DNA of 64,000 nucleotides from Bacteroidota bacterium (lineage in GTDB: Bacteria > Bacteroidota > Bacteroidia > Chitinophagales > Chitinophagaceae). The position numbers and the translations under genes are program-made. The stretch covers positions 1 to 64,000 of the forward strand of contig JABDCE010000003.1 in the NCBI GenBank assembly GCA_013288285.1, read 5' to 3'. Below the pieces are notes generated by a model. It made no database searches, was not told the DNA's origin, and saw only the letters and a list, made by a program, of their open reading frames with translations. Positions 46,978 to 58,246 of the stretch are shown here, piece by piece; positions within the stretch are counted from its first letter, which is position 1; every line of letters begins with the position of its first letter.

Positions 46978-47005
46978 AAAAGCGCTGGTAGCACAGCGCT
47001 TTTTT
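46976..47005. terminator. bidirectional intrinsic terminator between convergent genes
   Basis: aaaaaagcgctg-gtagca-cagcgctttttt perfect 12-bp stem with A/T tails. Confidence 0.92.
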
Positions 47006-47022
47006 ACATTGACTTGAATACC

Positions 47023-49062
47023 TTACCATAAATGCACCCGCAGACTATCTGGCAGGTACATCTTATCTCCCGGTTTTATGCCGAATGCCTCATAAAACTC
47101 AGGGACATTAGGGAAAGGCCCGTTAACACGGTACTTAGCCGGAGCGTGCACATCCGTGAGTAATTGTGTTGCTACTTTTTCAGGGCGCTCTGCCAATAAC
47201 CAACCTAAGGAATAACCCAGGAAGAAACGCTGCAATGGCGTCATGCCGTTGATCTTTTCTCCTTTTTTGTAAGTCTCTGTCTGCTTAAAGGCGTCTAATC
47301 CTATCAGGATACCGCCAAGATCCGCAAGGTTCTCACCGAGTGTTGCTTTGCCATTTATATGCAGCGTATCTATAGGTACCATTTTATTGAACTGGCCGGA
47401 TAATATTTCCGCACGTTTCATAAACTGCGCGGTATCTGTTGACGACCACCAGCTTGCCAGGTTTCCCTGTTCATCAAACTTGCGCCCTTCATCATCAAAG
47501 CCGTGTGTGATCTCGTGCCCTACGGTAGATGCGGCTGTGTAGCCATATACAAGGGCGTCATCAAGGTCGGCATCTTTAAAGCCCGGCACCGTCATCATAG
47601 CTGCCGGCAGAACTATTTCATTGTTCGACTCGTTGTAGTATGCGTTATAGGTCTGCGGCGTCATGCTCCATTCATCGCGGTTAACAGGTTTGCCCAATTT
47701 GCTCATTTCATAATTGTTCCACCATTCGTTGGCACGCATCATATTCAAGGCATAAGGCCCTCTATCTATCTTCAGCGCAGAGAAATCCTTCCACTTATCC
47801 GGGTAGCCCACCTTTTTCTTTATAGCCATCAGCTTGTGGATCGCCTTTTGCTTGGTAGTGTCCGTCATCCAGTCCAGCTTTTCTATACGCGCTTTATACG
47901 CGTTGCGCACATTCTCTACGATCTGCTCATAACGCGCCTTTGCAGTAGCATTAAAATATTCTTTTACAAATAGCTGCCCCAGCTCCTCACCAATAGCTCC
48001 CTCTTCAGCATCGAGGGCCCTGCGCCAGCGAGGATGCTCTACTTCTGCACCCCTGATGGCTTTTGAATAAAAGTTGAAATTAGCCTGCTCAAACGGTGTG
48101 CTTAGATAATTGGCAAATGTGGCCACCAGGTGGAAAGCCATGTAGTCTTTCAGCGTTTGCATGTCTGTGCCGGCTATTACCTTATCCAGCGCTTTGTAAA
48201 ACTCCGGTTGACCTACGATCACGCTGTCTACATGCTTTACGCCCATTTGTTCCAGGTATTTGGGCCATTCTATTCCTGGCGAAAGGGCGCTGCGCAACTT
48301 TGCAATGGAGAACTTGTTATAGTTGCTGTATGGGTCGCGCAGGTCTTCGAGTTTACGTGACGACTTCGCCAGCGCAGTTTCCAACGCTACTATGTTAGCG
48401 GCCTTTTTATTAGCCTCTATACTGTCGGAACCCAGCAAGCGGAACAAAGTGGCAATATAGCCGGGATAAAGGCTTCTTATCTTTGCAGTGCGCGCGTCGG
48501 TATTGAAGTAGTAATCACGATTGGGCATGCCCAGACCACCCTGTGTCATGGTGTATGCTTCCACATCACTGTGTTTTGGATCTTGTGTTACGCCCTCATC
48601 AAAAAACACATTTGCCCCGTAACTGTGCATGTGGGCAGCCTGCGCCATTACGTCTTCTTTGGTGTTCATGCCTGCTATCTTGCTCAACTCCTCGCGTAGC
48701 GGCTGTGCGCCCTCTTTTTCAATAGCGTTCGTGTCCATAGCGCTGTACCAGAAATCTCCTATCCGCTGTCCCGCGCCGGTCTTATCCCCTTTTTTGAGGG
48801 CTTCTTCGTTTATTGTTTTCAGCTTGACATACAGTTCTTTCTGTACCAGCTCGCCTATACCATAAGCAATTTCGTCTCCGGGTATGGGATGGTTCTTTAT
48901 CCAGCCACCATTAGCATATTGGAAGAAATCCTCCCCCGGTTTTACGGTCGTGTCCAGGTCGGCAAGCAGCATATCCTGCTTTGGTGTTTCCTTTGGAGTT
49001 TGTTGGTTGCATGCCGAAAAAAATGAAGCGGCAGCGATCATACCAATGAACGTTTTGTTCAT
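47023..49062 (-). CDS. M13 family metallopeptidase (PepO-like), lipoprotein
   Basis: VGHEITHGFDDEGRKFDEQGN contains HExxH; ENLADLGGI; lipobox-like FFSAC. Confidence 0.96.
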   Translation of the reverse strand: MNKTFIGMIAAASFFSACNQQTPKETPKQDMLLADLDTTVKPGEDFFQYANGGWIKNHPIPGDEIAYGIGELVQKELYVKLKTINEEALKKGDKTGAGQRIGDFWYSAMDTNAIEKEGAQPLREELSKIAGMNTKEDVMAQAAHMHSYGANVFFDEGVTQDPKHSDVEAYTMTQGGLGMPNRDYYFNTDARTAKIRSLYPGYIATLFRLLGSDSIEANKKAANIVALETALAKSSRKLEDLRDPYSNYNKFSIAKLRSALSPGIEWPKYLEQMGVKHVDSVIVGQPEFYKALDKVIAGTDMQTLKDYMAFHLVATFANYLSTPFEQANFNFYSKAIRGAEVEHPRWRRALDAEEGAIGEELGQLFVKEYFNATAKARYEQIVENVRNAYKARIEKLDWMTDTTKQKAIHKLMAIKKKVGYPDKWKDFSALKIDRGPYALNMMRANEWWNNYEMSKLGKPVNRDEWSMTPQTYNAYYNESNNEIVLPAAMMTVPGFKDADLDDALVYGYTAASTVGHEITHGFDDEGRKFDEQGNLASWWSSTDTAQFMKRAEILSGQFNKMVPIDTLHINGKATLGENLADLGGILIGLDAFKQTETYKKGEKINGMTPLQRFFLGYSLGWLLAERPEKVATQLLTDVHAPAKYRVNGPFPNVPEFYEAFGIKPGDKMYLPDSLRVHLW

Positions 49063-49202
49063 AAGATCGGTTTGTTGAGCGATAAAGGTACAATTTTTGC
49101 ATGGCTTCGCTACCCCGCATATTGGGGGGATTTCCTCATACTATACGTAGAAACGATTTCCCGGTATCAGCACTTGAAGCTGAGTATCTACCAGTTGGTT
49201 GA

Positions 49203-49892
49203 TTATTGGTTGGTGATGAGTGTAAGCGTAAGTCCAGATGTCCCTAAACCTGTCAACGTACCGGTGAGCATAACAGTATATATCTTACCTGCAACCAATT
49301 GCTGCGCCCCGGTGCCAAGGATGACCACAGAACCAATATTAGCAGGGTCGCCGGCTTTTATAGTGTAGGAACCTGCGGCAATTTCCATAAATGAAGATAC
49401 CTGCCCTGAATTGACACCCGTAGCAAATGCGGTGCTCTGTGCGTCAGCATTTATATGCAGCGTATCAGTTGAAAGGTTTACGAGACGGATCTTTACATTG
49501 CCGGAAGACGGCGCAGTCAGGTCATCAGAAGTAAAAATAAAAGTAGGAGCCAGTATGGTACCACCCGCAAAGGCCGAATAGTGGCCCCCCACAGTAAGGT
49601 TTTCTGTGCCACTTGAAAGCTGTGACAACCCGGTTACACTAAACGACATGGGCACTGCGCTGCCGGCGGTTATAGCCTGGTACCCGCTGTTCTGTAAAAA
49701 AGCTTTGTTCGAGCCATTTATAACGGCAGTATTATTTGCTTTTGCGTCTACGTTGATAGGTGTAGACCCGGCTGCACAGCCATGCACAAACATGACACTA
49801 GCCGTAGTGGCTGGTGCGGGATTATTTTTTTTGCACGCTGCAAATACAGTAATAAGTGCCAGAACCGAGAAAGACAATAACGCTTTTTTCAT
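49203..49892 (-). CDS. DUF4397-like lipoprotein
   Basis: Lipobox FAAC; SVMFVHGCAAGSTPINVDAKANN...VKIRLVNLSTDTLHINADAQ resembles DUF4397. Confidence 0.75.
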   Translation of the reverse strand: MKKALLSFSVLALITVFAACKKNNPAPATTASVMFVHGCAAGSTPINVDAKANNTAVINGSNKAFLQNSGYQAITAGSAVPMSFSVTGLSQLSSGTENLTVGGHYSAFAGGTILAPTFIFTSDDLTAPSSGNVKIRLVNLSTDTLHINADAQSTAFATGVNSGQVSSFMEIAAGSYTIKAGDPANIGSVVILGTGAQQLVAGKIYTVMLTGTLTGLGTSGLTLTLITNQ

Positions 49893-49935
49893 AATTGGTA
49901 TTCGTTGTTTTTTTACTATTCAAATGTACGTAAAA

Positions 49936-51930
49936 TCAAAAATCAAAGGCCATAAGACCCATTAAACAGCTTTTTTTTAATGAAAAATAGAATGTTGTCC
50001 CTTCCCCCTCTTCACTCTCCAGCCATATATCTCCTCCATTCTGCAGGGCGAATTCTTTACAAAGCATCAACCCTATCCCATTCCCTATCTCGTTTGCGGT
50101 ACCTGGTGCACTGTTCAACGAACTAAATATCCGTGCTTTCGCTTCTTTGGCGATACCTACTCCATTGTCCTTAACGGCAAACACAATAAAACCGGGCCGC
50201 GAAACACTTTCTGCGTTTATTTCTATTTTTCCGTTATTGAAGGTATACTTTATAGCGTTCGCGAGCAGGTTGCGGATAATAAAATCGAAATGGGTTACAT
50301 CTGCATGTGCAGAGAGGTGTTCGGGGGTCTTATCGGTAACGGTTATCTGCTTTTCAGCAGCCGCCATTTTTTTAAATTCTATGGCCTCAGTTATATAGCC
50401 TTTAGCATGGAAATTTACCTGGTCTATCCTGGTTCCTTTTACCAGCGACCGTCCCCAGAACAATAACTTATCCAGTGTTTCCAGTGAGCCTTTGGAGTGC
50501 TCCTTCAGCGTAGAAAGCAGGAACTCTTTATCTTCTGCGGTCGTGCTTTCATCGTTGTACATGTCCAGGACATTGGGTATCCTGGCTATATGCCCGCGCA
50601 GGTCGTGCCCGATGATGGAGAACAATTTGTCTTTCATACTGTTCAGCTCCCTTAGCTGCTCTTTACTGGCAGTGAGTTGTTTGTTAAGCAGCACAGACCT
50701 CCGGAAAAAGAACAGCAATATGATGAGGAGCAGTACAATGCTAATTGCAATAGCCCCGGTAATGTTTCTTTCCCAGGCATTTCTTGTGCTCACCACTTCC
50801 AGCTCGCTCACCCGCGCCCTTGACTGATCCAACTCATAATCATGGCTGAGGCTGGCAATTTCCCTGGCTTTGTCGATACTGAATATACTATCCGCGAGAC
50901 GGTCTTTTTCCTCAAAGGCTGCGAGGGCTTCTTTGTATTCTCCCTTCTGTTTATCCAGTGTAATTATTTCCTGGTACACATAAATAAGGAACCTCCGGTT
51001 ATGCATCTGCTCGCATATTTCTTTGGCTTTTGTGAGATAGCTCATTGATGACACAGGGTCAGACTGCTCCAGTATCTGCCCGATCTCCAACAATAGGTTC
51101 GACTGCATTTCCGGCATGTTCTTCTCTGTCACTATTCTCAGCCCTTCGCGCAGATATTCCAGTGCCTTTGCCGGTTCTCCCCTATCTAAGTAAAATTGGC
51201 CGAGGTACGACAGGCATTCCACATGCGAACTCGTAAACTGTGGTTTATCGCTCAGTTTCAGATCGCTAAGAAAGGTTTCCAATCCTTTTGCCGAATCACG
51301 TTTGGCTATTGCGTAAACACCCAGGGTGTTGTACAGAGAGATGGTGGCATCTGTGAGCGGCATGCTTTTACTTACCTTTTCTGCGCGTGAAAGATATTTC
51401 CATGCGTTCGCTGTGTCATCGTGCTGCATATACAGGCTGCCCAGGTTCAGATACGTGAGAAGCAGTCCTTCGTTGTCTGACAGGCTGTCGTGTAACTTCA
51501 ACGCCTCTATAAAGCACTTTATGGCTACGTCGTAGTTGCCTTTAGAGCCTTCAACCGCGCCAAGACTATTGGTCATCTGCGCCATACCCTTCAAATAATG
51601 CAGCTCCCTAAATATATCTAAAGCATTGGTAATGCGCTTCTTGGCTATATCTACCCGTCCCTGTTCTTTGTCAATGATACCCAAATGCTCGATTGCCAAT
51701 CCTTCACCTAACCGGTATTTCCGGTCTACCGCAAATTGTATTGCCTGCAATCCATAATATTCGGCAGAGTCGGGGTAAGTGTTACTGTAGAAGGTGACCA
51801 GGTTATTGTAGGCGGTGATTTTCTGTGAATCGCTGGTGGCATGCTCCATAGCGCTTTTCAGTTCCATGGGTGATTGCGCCCATAAACAAAGCGGTAGCAG
51901 CAGGTAACAAATTATAATAAATGGTTTCAT
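49936..51930 (-). CDS. TPR-containing sensor histidine kinase
   Basis: TPRs in the N-terminal half; MKDKLFSIIGHDLRGHIARIPNVLDMY (H-box), NLLANAIKYTFN, VKDNGVGIAKEAKARIF, GNGIGLMLCKEFALQNGG. Confidence 0.93.
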   Translation of the reverse strand: MKPFIIICYLLLPLCLWAQSPMELKSAMEHATSDSQKITAYNNLVTFYSNTYPDSAEYYGLQAIQFAVDRKYRLGEGLAIEHLGIIDKEQGRVDIAKKRITNALDIFRELHYLKGMAQMTNSLGAVEGSKGNYDVAIKCFIEALKLHDSLSDNEGLLLTYLNLGSLYMQHDDTANAWKYLSRAEKVSKSMPLTDATISLYNTLGVYAIAKRDSAKGLETFLSDLKLSDKPQFTSSHVECLSYLGQFYLDRGEPAKALEYLREGLRIVTEKNMPEMQSNLLLEIGQILEQSDPVSSMSYLTKAKEICEQMHNRRFLIYVYQEIITLDKQKGEYKEALAAFEEKDRLADSIFSIDKAREIASLSHDYELDQSRARVSELEVVSTRNAWERNITGAIAISIVLLLIILLFFFRRSVLLNKQLTASKEQLRELNSMKDKLFSIIGHDLRGHIARIPNVLDMYNDESTTAEDKEFLLSTLKEHSKGSLETLDKLLFWGRSLVKGTRIDQVNFHAKGYITEAIEFKKMAAAEKQITVTDKTPEHLSAHADVTHFDFIIRNLLANAIKYTFNNGKIEINAESVSRPGFIVFAVKDNGVGIAKEAKARIFSSLNSAPGTANEIGNGIGLMLCKEFALQNGGDIWLESEEGEGTTFYFSLKKSCLMGLMAFDF

Positions 51931-52135
51931 GCAATCACGGCGTTTACAAAATCGACCTCAAGATACTGGATTTATTCCTGTTGTTTTATTAACCAATTAT
52001 CACAAAAAGTTGCTTTATAACCCTTTAACTAAATGTTTACATACCTGAACGGCATTTTGAATAATGCTGCGAATCATCTAAAATTTTAAATCCTGCCCAA
52101 AATCGAATAGTTTCGCACTGGGTAAAACACTATAT

Positions 52136-53143
52136 ATGGCTGACATTCGTCATAACTGGACAAAAGAGCAGATACGGGAGATATATGACCGTCCATTATT
52201 ATCATTGGTATTGGACGCAGCAATTGTTCACCGGCAGCACCATGTGTATGGAGAAGTGCAGATCAGCAGCTTGCTGTCTATAAAAACAGGTGGTTGTTCC
52301 GAAGACTGTGCGTATTGTCCGCAGGCGGCAAGATTCCATACCGATGTGAAGGTACATGCCCTGATGAAAGTAGATGAAGTGATCAAATCTGCGGAGAATG
52401 CAAAAGCAGGTGGGGCATCACGTTTCTGTATGGGTGCCGCATGGCGCGAAGTACGTGACAACCGGGATTTTGATCGCGTAATAGATATGGTGAAAGCGGT
52501 AAATGAACTGGATATGGAAGTTTGCTGCACGCTGGGCATGCTGACCCCACACCAGGCCGACCGGTTGGCTGAGGCCGGCCTCTATGCGTACAATCATAAC
52601 ATAGATACTTCTGAAGAACATTATGGTGAAGTGATCACCACACGTACATACGACGACCGCCTGAACACACTATCCAATGTGCGCAAGGCCGGTATCTCGG
52701 TATGCAGCGGTGGTATCATAGGATTGGGTGAAAAAGATGACGACCGCGTAGGCATGCTGTTTACGCTGGCCAACCTGCCACAACACCCTGAGTCAGTACC
52801 GATAAATGTGCTGGTACCGGTAGCAGGCACTCCACTGGCCGATAACAACCGCGTGCCATTTGATGAACTGGTGAGGATGATAGCTACCGCGCGTATAGTA
52901 ATGCCGGATTCTGCTGTGCGCTTATCGGCAGGGCGACTGGAGCTTTCTATTGCAGAGCAGGCCATGTGCTTTATGGCTGGTGCCAATTCTATTTTTGCCG
53001 GCGATAAATTACTGACAACACCAAACCCGGAATACAATGCCGACATGGATATGTTCCAAACCCTGGGACTGAAACCAAAGGCTGCGTTTGCAGATGGACA
53101 ACCAAAGGGCAGGTTGAAGAAAGTGGAAGAAGCGGCTTCGTAA
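52136..53143 (+). CDS. bioB: biotin synthase
   Basis: [25 protein letters not shown] (radical SAM CxxxCxxC) ...VCCTLGML...[12 protein letters not shown]. Confidence 0.98.
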   Translation: MADIRHNWTKEQIREIYDRPLLSLVLDAAIVHRQHHVYGEVQISSLLSIKTGGCSEDCAYCPQAARFHTDVKVHALMKVDEVIKSAENAKAGGASRFCMGAAWREVRDNRDFDRVIDMVKAVNELDMEVCCTLGMLTPHQADRLAEAGLYAYNHNIDTSEEHYGEVITTRTYDDRLNTLSNVRKAGISVCSGGIIGLGEKDDDRVGMLFTLANLPQHPESVPINVLVPVAGTPLADNNRVPFDELVRMIATARIVMPDSAVRLSAGRLELSIAEQAMCFMAGANSIFAGDKLLTTPNPEYNADMDMFQTLGLKPKAAFADGQPKGRLKKVEEAAS

Positions 53144-53153
53144 ACGACACTAT

Positions 53154-54281
53154 ATGAACCGCATTGATAACTACCTGGCCGAAAAAATAGAAGAAAGAAC
53201 ACAGGCGGGAAATCTGCGGCAGCTAAAAACAAAGAGAGCCCCGGTTGATTTTTTTTCCAATGATTACCTGGGACTGTCGACTACGGGTATATTGGCAGAA
53301 CTAATGCCTTGTGTCATTGACCATACTATGGGCTCTACGGGTTCACGGTTATTATCGGGCAACAGCAACGAGGCGGAAGAACTGGAACAAACTATAGCTT
53401 CTTTTCACCAGGCCGAAGCAGCGCTTTTATTCAATTCGGGTTATGACGCCAATGTAGGACTGATATCCAGTATCACCTCGCGCAACACCACTATCTTATA
53501 TGATGAGCTATGCCATGCCAGCCTTATCGATGGCATCAGGCTAAGCCAGTGCAGCCGTAAGTATAAGTTTGGCCATAATGATACCAGCCAACTCACGGAG
53601 CATTTAGAAAAGTATACTGCTGATGACCCGGTATTGGTCATTACCGAATCTGTCTTTTCCATGGATGGCGATACCGCACCTTTAATGGAGATGACCCAGT
53701 TATGTGAACAATACAATGCACAGTTAGTTGTAGACGAAGCGCATGCTACAGGCGTTATAGGAACAAATGGAGAAGGCCTGGTTTGTGCGCTGGGTTTGCA
53801 GCACAGTGTATTTGCGCGGGTGCATACTTTCGGTAAAGCATTAGGCTGTCATGGCGCTGCAGTTGTGGGCAGCTCTCTGCTGAAACAATACCTCGTCAAC
53901 TTCGCCCGGACGTTTATTTACACTACCGCGCTACCCGGCCATTCGATCGCCGCCGCAACATCAGCTTATAGCTACCTGGGCAGTCCATCTTTTACTAATG
54001 CGCCGCTGCATGAGCTCATCTCCTATTTCAGGGAGCGGATAAACGGTTCGGGAAGCGAGGGCTGGAAGGACAGCAGCAGTGCCATACAGGCGCTGGTGGT
54101 GGGCGATAATGAACGATGTAAATCGCTGGCAGCTAAACTGCAAAGCGCCGGCTTGCAGGTAAATCCTATACTGCACCCTACAGTGCCGCTGGGCATGGAG
54201 CGGCTCAGAGTGTGCCTGCATACCTTTAATACAAAAGAACAAATAGATCTGCTTGTGACGACCTGCGCAAGTGAAAATTGA
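53154..54281 (+). CDS. bioF: 8-amino-7-oxononanoate synthase-like (BioF)
   Basis: DFFSNDYLGLST...GSTGSRLLSGNS...VVDEAHATGVIGTNGEGL...HTFGKALGCHGAAVVGS; located between bioB and bioD. Confidence 0.94.
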   Translation: MNRIDNYLAEKIEERTQAGNLRQLKTKRAPVDFFSNDYLGLSTTGILAELMPCVIDHTMGSTGSRLLSGNSNEAEELEQTIASFHQAEAALLFNSGYDANVGLISSITSRNTTILYDELCHASLIDGIRLSQCSRKYKFGHNDTSQLTEHLEKYTADDPVLVITESVFSMDGDTAPLMEMTQLCEQYNAQLVVDEAHATGVIGTNGEGLVCALGLQHSVFARVHTFGKALGCHGAAVVGSSLLKQYLVNFARTFIYTTALPGHSIAAATSAYSYLGSPSFTNAPLHELISYFRERINGSGSEGWKDSSSAIQALVVGDNERCKSLAAKLQSAGLQVNPILHPTVPLGMERLRVCLHTFNTKEQIDLLVTTCASEN

Positions 54282-54335
54282 GTATGATAGTGAATGGCCT
54301 GTTATGCTGCTATTCCGTACTTTTGCAACCACGCA

Positions 54336-54983
54336 ATGAAAAACCGCATCGCTATTCTGGGCATACACACGGGCATCGGCAAAACCATTGCCTCAGCTGT
54401 AATAGCGGAAGCAACAGGCGCCGACTACTGGAAACCGGTACAGGCAGGAATAGAAGAGCGTGACGCTGATACAGTACGACAATTGATCAGCAACGGAACA
54501 GGCAGGGTACACAAGGAGGCCATATTACTTTCAGCGCCCATGTCGCCACATGCTGCTGCGGCTATTGATAATGTAGAGGTAGACTATACAACATTCCAAT
54601 GGCCACAGACCGACAAAGTATTGCTGGTAGAAACAGCAGGTGGTATATTATCGCCCATGTCTGCCACTACCACCATGGCGGATTTTGTGACGCACTATCA
54701 ATTGCCGGCGATATTAGTGGTGCAGAATTACTTAGGCAGTATCAATCATTCATTACTAAGCATAGAAGTGTTGAAGAATAGGGACATTAACCTGCTGGGC
54801 ATAGTAATCAGCGGCGCAGCAAACGATGCATCTGAAACATTTATTGAACAGTACAGCAACACACGAATAATAGCGCGCATACCTGCATTAGACAAGCCTG
54901 ACCAAGCATCAATCAGTATATGCGCTGGCGTAATAAGGTCTGCACTGATAAAGGAACTAACGCTTGCGGGTTTTAAAATCTGA
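54336..54983 (+). CDS. bioD: dethiobiotin synthetase
   Basis: MKNRIAILGIHTGIGKTIASAVIAEATGADYWKPVQAG...VETAGGILSPMS. ORF track opens at 54294, but the conserved start is 54336. Confidence 0.94.
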   Translation: MKNRIAILGIHTGIGKTIASAVIAEATGADYWKPVQAGIEERDADTVRQLISNGTGRVHKEAILLSAPMSPHAAAAIDNVEVDYTTFQWPQTDKVLLVETAGGILSPMSATTTMADFVTHYQLPAILVVQNYLGSINHSLLSIEVLKNRDINLLGIVISGAANDASETFIEQYSNTRIIARIPALDKPDQASISICAGVIRSALIKELTLAGFKI

Positions 54984-54991
54984 CAGAACAA

Positions 54992-56290
54992 ATGGCAACG
55001 ATACGGCAACGCGACAGTAAAGTGATCTGGCACCCTTACACGCCCATGAAAATATGGCCGGAAGCGATAGCCATAGTAAAAGGGGAGGGCGTATATCTTA
55101 TTGATGAAGACGGCAACCGTTATATTGACGCCATCTCGTCGTGGTGGGTAACCCTGCATGGCCACTCACATCCATACATCGCAGAAAAAGTAAGTAAGCA
55201 GCTAACTGTACTGGAACATTGCATCTTCGCCGGATTCACCCATGAGCCGGCAGTAACGCTTGCTGAGCGCCTGCTGGACATACTGCCACAGGGGATGAGC
55301 AAAATATTTTATTCCGACAATGGCTCTACGGCTGTGGAAGTGGCCATCAAGATGTCGCTGCAATACTGGAACAACAAAGGGATAAAAAAGAAAAAACTTG
55401 TAGCCCTCGAGAACGCTTACCACGGTGACACATTCGGGGCGATGGCTGTAAGCGGGCGGAGTGTGTTTACAGAAGCGTTCACTGATCTCTTGTTTGACGT
55501 TAGCTTTGTACCGTTCCCGTCTAAAGGAAATGAGCAGCAGAGCATAGACGCCTTAGAGACACTCTTAAAAACCGGGAAGGTCGCGGCGTTCATTGTAGAG
55601 CCACTGGTACAAGGCTCTGCCGGGATGATGATGTACAGCCCGGATACACTGGAACAATATTTTCAGCTGTGCAAAAAGTATGATGCACTGATCATAGATG
55701 ATGAAGTGATGACGGGGTTTGGTCGAACCGGGCCGCTCTTTGCCTGTGACCACATCAGCACCCAGCCCGATATTGTTTGCCTGTCGAAAGGGCTTACCGG
55801 GGGATCAATGCCGCTGGGTATTACCGCCTGCGCCCAGCATATCTTCGATGCATTCTATGACGATGACCGCATGAAAACATTGTATCACGGCCACTCATTT
55901 ACTGCCAACCCAATAATGTGCACAGCCGCACTGGCCAGCCTCGACCTTGTGCTTGATGACGCGTGTACAAAAAGCAGGGACCAGATAGCGGAAGCACACA
56001 AAACATTTGCAGCCGGCATTCACGATCACCCCCTTATTGGAGATATACGCCAAACAGGAACCATCATAGCCATTGAATTGAAAACGGGGATTACTTCTTA
56101 CCACAACAACCTGCGTGACGAGCTGTACCGTTTTTTCCTGGGCAAACGCATTGTGATGCGCCCGCTGGGAAACATTATTTATATACTGCCGCCATACTGC
56201 ATCACCATTGCCGAGCTGGAATATATATATGGCTGCATAAAAGAGCTGCTATACGAGCTGCAAGCAAAGCAAGCCTCACCTACTCATTAA
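54992..56290 (+). CDS. bioA: adenosylmethionine--8-amino-7-oxononanoate transaminase
   Basis: DSKVIWHPYTPMKIWPEAIAIVKGEGVYLIDEDGNRYIDAISSWWVTLHGHSHP...FYSDNGSTAVEVAIKM. Confidence 0.97.
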   Translation: MATIRQRDSKVIWHPYTPMKIWPEAIAIVKGEGVYLIDEDGNRYIDAISSWWVTLHGHSHPYIAEKVSKQLTVLEHCIFAGFTHEPAVTLAERLLDILPQGMSKIFYSDNGSTAVEVAIKMSLQYWNNKGIKKKKLVALENAYHGDTFGAMAVSGRSVFTEAFTDLLFDVSFVPFPSKGNEQQSIDALETLLKTGKVAAFIVEPLVQGSAGMMMYSPDTLEQYFQLCKKYDALIIDDEVMTGFGRTGPLFACDHISTQPDIVCLSKGLTGGSMPLGITACAQHIFDAFYDDDRMKTLYHGHSFTANPIMCTAALASLDLVLDDACTKSRDQIAEAHKTFAAGIHDHPLIGDIRQTGTIIAIELKTGITSYHNNLRDELYRFFLGKRIVMRPLGNIIYILPPYCITIAELEYIYGCIKELLYELQAKQASPTH

Positions 56291-58115
56291 ACCCATAGGC
56301 CCGGATGTCATCCACTGTCACTTCTTTATTGCTCAGCACATTCTTGAACCATATCTGCAGGGTATCATAGTGTTCCTTTGGCAGCTTCATGTCCAGCGAG
56401 ATATCCTTGGTCTCACCGGCATTCAACAACCGCTGCACCCGCAACATATTGTACCGCGCGCTTTTGTTAGTATCTGTTTCACCTGCCACTTTCAGCTTTA
56501 CAATAAACTGGGCCATGTTCCATCCTTCGCCCTCCCGGTCATCACAGTGAAACGTTCCTGTTACCCGTATCCACTGCATATCTTTCCCGGTAAATGGTAT
56601 GCTTAATACCGGCGTTAATTGTCCGCCCTTAATCAATAGTGATCGATTGCCATTGATGGCCTTGGTGGTATAGAATGTACCAGTGTCCTTTTCAAAATCG
56701 TTCTGATAGATCAACCTCATATTCTTTGGTGTCCCTTCAAACAGGTCAGTATTGTCGCGCAGCACTACTGTACCATCCGGTGCGCTCCACTTGCCAGCCA
56801 CCCGCCAGAAATAACGGTTGGTCATAAAGTCGGGATCATACAATTTGCCTTTATGGTAATGGTAGGTGATCCACACATTCATGTAAAGGAACACCAGGAC
56901 AAAAGGCATGAGTATCCACCCCAGCCATTTACGACTAACGGATGCCTGCGCAAGGGCCGCTAATGGGAATGCCAATACCGGGTAGCTTTGTATCATAGCA
57001 CGACCGCCATATATCCATACATCCCACGAGCATACGATGTAATAATTGAGAAAAAAGAACGCCAGGATCGCTACTTTGTTCTTACCATTCCTGAGAAAGG
57101 GAATAATACCTATGAATGCAAAGATGAGCATGGGTGCATAGATGAGCCAGCCACTCCGGAAGCTGAAGGTATATGGCCTGAAATTAGGGTGGCGGAAAGA
57201 GAAACCCTGATCACCGTAGCTGTATACCAGCCAGTGCCCCGACACATATTTCCAGTAGAGGAGTTGTATACTTACTACCAGGAATGCGCATAAAACTGCG
57301 ATACCTAAAGATCTGAAATGCCTAGCGTACAATGCCAGTTGCTTGCGCATCTGCGCTGGCCCGATGCTCTCCATTCCCCACAGCATGGGAATAAGCAGGG
57401 ATATGATGTCGGTAAAACGGGTAAGAGTAGCCAGGCCTACCAATAAACCGATCCTTATGGCATACTTTGTTTTGAACGACTGATAGAAGTAGTGAGTATT
57501 GAGCAGCAGGAACACATACACCGTAAATAACCAGCTATGAGACATGCCATTGTCTATGGCGGCGTACTCGAGGTAATTACTTCCCGCTGCCAGCAAAAAC
57601 AACGTTATCGCTACCGCTGCATCGCTATAATAATAAAGCAGCAGCTTTCTTAAATACCAAAGGCCGAGTATAGCTACCAGGAAACCACCCAATTGCACGG
57701 CCAGCTGATACGGCAGAGAAAAACCATCCTGCGGATATCCCATCATACCTGCTGCCAGGTGTGCCACCGCAAAGAACGGGAGATACATTACCGCCATGCC
57801 GGACGAGTATTTCATCACATAATTACCGTTATCCACTTTTATTGCCTGCTGGAAATCAGCATTGGTAGGGTGGTATTTAGCGATTATGCTATCCTTAAAG
57901 CCTTGCTGCTTAATATCTTTATAGATGAACAAAGACGGTAAGTACCAGTAGTAGCCCGATACATCCCATGAGATAGCAGCTTCGGAGTCGGGCTGCTTCC
58001 AGCGGGGATAAAAAACGAAACTGGTATAGCACATGACTGCTACACATAAAAACCAAGCATACCGGGAAAGGTTATTGTTCATAGCCACATGGGGTCTGTG
58101 GCTAAGGTAGTTCAA
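56280..58115 (-). CDS. GT-C-like multi-pass membrane protein
   Basis: 611 aa: ISWDVSGYYWYLPSLFIYKDIKQ; many transmembrane segments; WIYGGRAMIQSYPVLAFPLAALAQ; C-terminal soluble beta domain. Confidence 0.7.
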   Translation of the reverse strand: MNYLSHRPHVAMNNNLSRYAWFLCVAVMCYTSFVFYPRWKQPDSEAAISWDVSGYYWYLPSLFIYKDIKQQGFKDSIIAKYHPTNADFQQAIKVDNGNYVMKYSSGMAVMYLPFFAVAHLAAGMMGYPQDGFSLPYQLAVQLGGFLVAILGLWYLRKLLLYYYSDAAVAITLFLLAAGSNYLEYAAIDNGMSHSWLFTVYVFLLLNTHYFYQSFKTKYAIRIGLLVGLATLTRFTDIISLLIPMLWGMESIGPAQMRKQLALYARHFRSLGIAVLCAFLVVSIQLLYWKYVSGHWLVYSYGDQGFSFRHPNFRPYTFSFRSGWLIYAPMLIFAFIGIIPFLRNGKNKVAILAFFFLNYYIVCSWDVWIYGGRAMIQSYPVLAFPLAALAQASVSRKWLGWILMPFVLVFLYMNVWITYHYHKGKLYDPDFMTNRYFWRVAGKWSAPDGTVVLRDNTDLFEGTPKNMRLIYQNDFEKDTGTFYTTKAINGNRSLLIKGGQLTPVLSIPFTGKDMQWIRVTGTFHCDDREGEGWNMAQFIVKLKVAGETDTNKSARYNMLRVQRLLNAGETKDISLDMKLPKEHYDTLQIWFKNVLSNKEVTVDDIRAYGFNE

Positions 58116-58246
58116 TTTAGATAAATAGTATAAGAGTATCTTTTATGCAACTTATTGTTAAACTCTGCCAATAACATTTGGTCAAACCAATGCGTTACCT
58201 AATTTTACATCAATACGATTTTGAACCATTTTTTTAATTCTCTACA

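Noticed and set aside
51931-52135. Possible biotin-responsive regulatory site upstream of bioB
   Set aside because: No recognisable BirA/BioQ/BioR operator; only a weak TAGTTTCG -7-like motif, so not reported as a feature.
52621-53232. 203-aa minus-strand ORF in bioB
   Set aside because: Antisense shadow of bioB, which has complete radical-SAM motifs.
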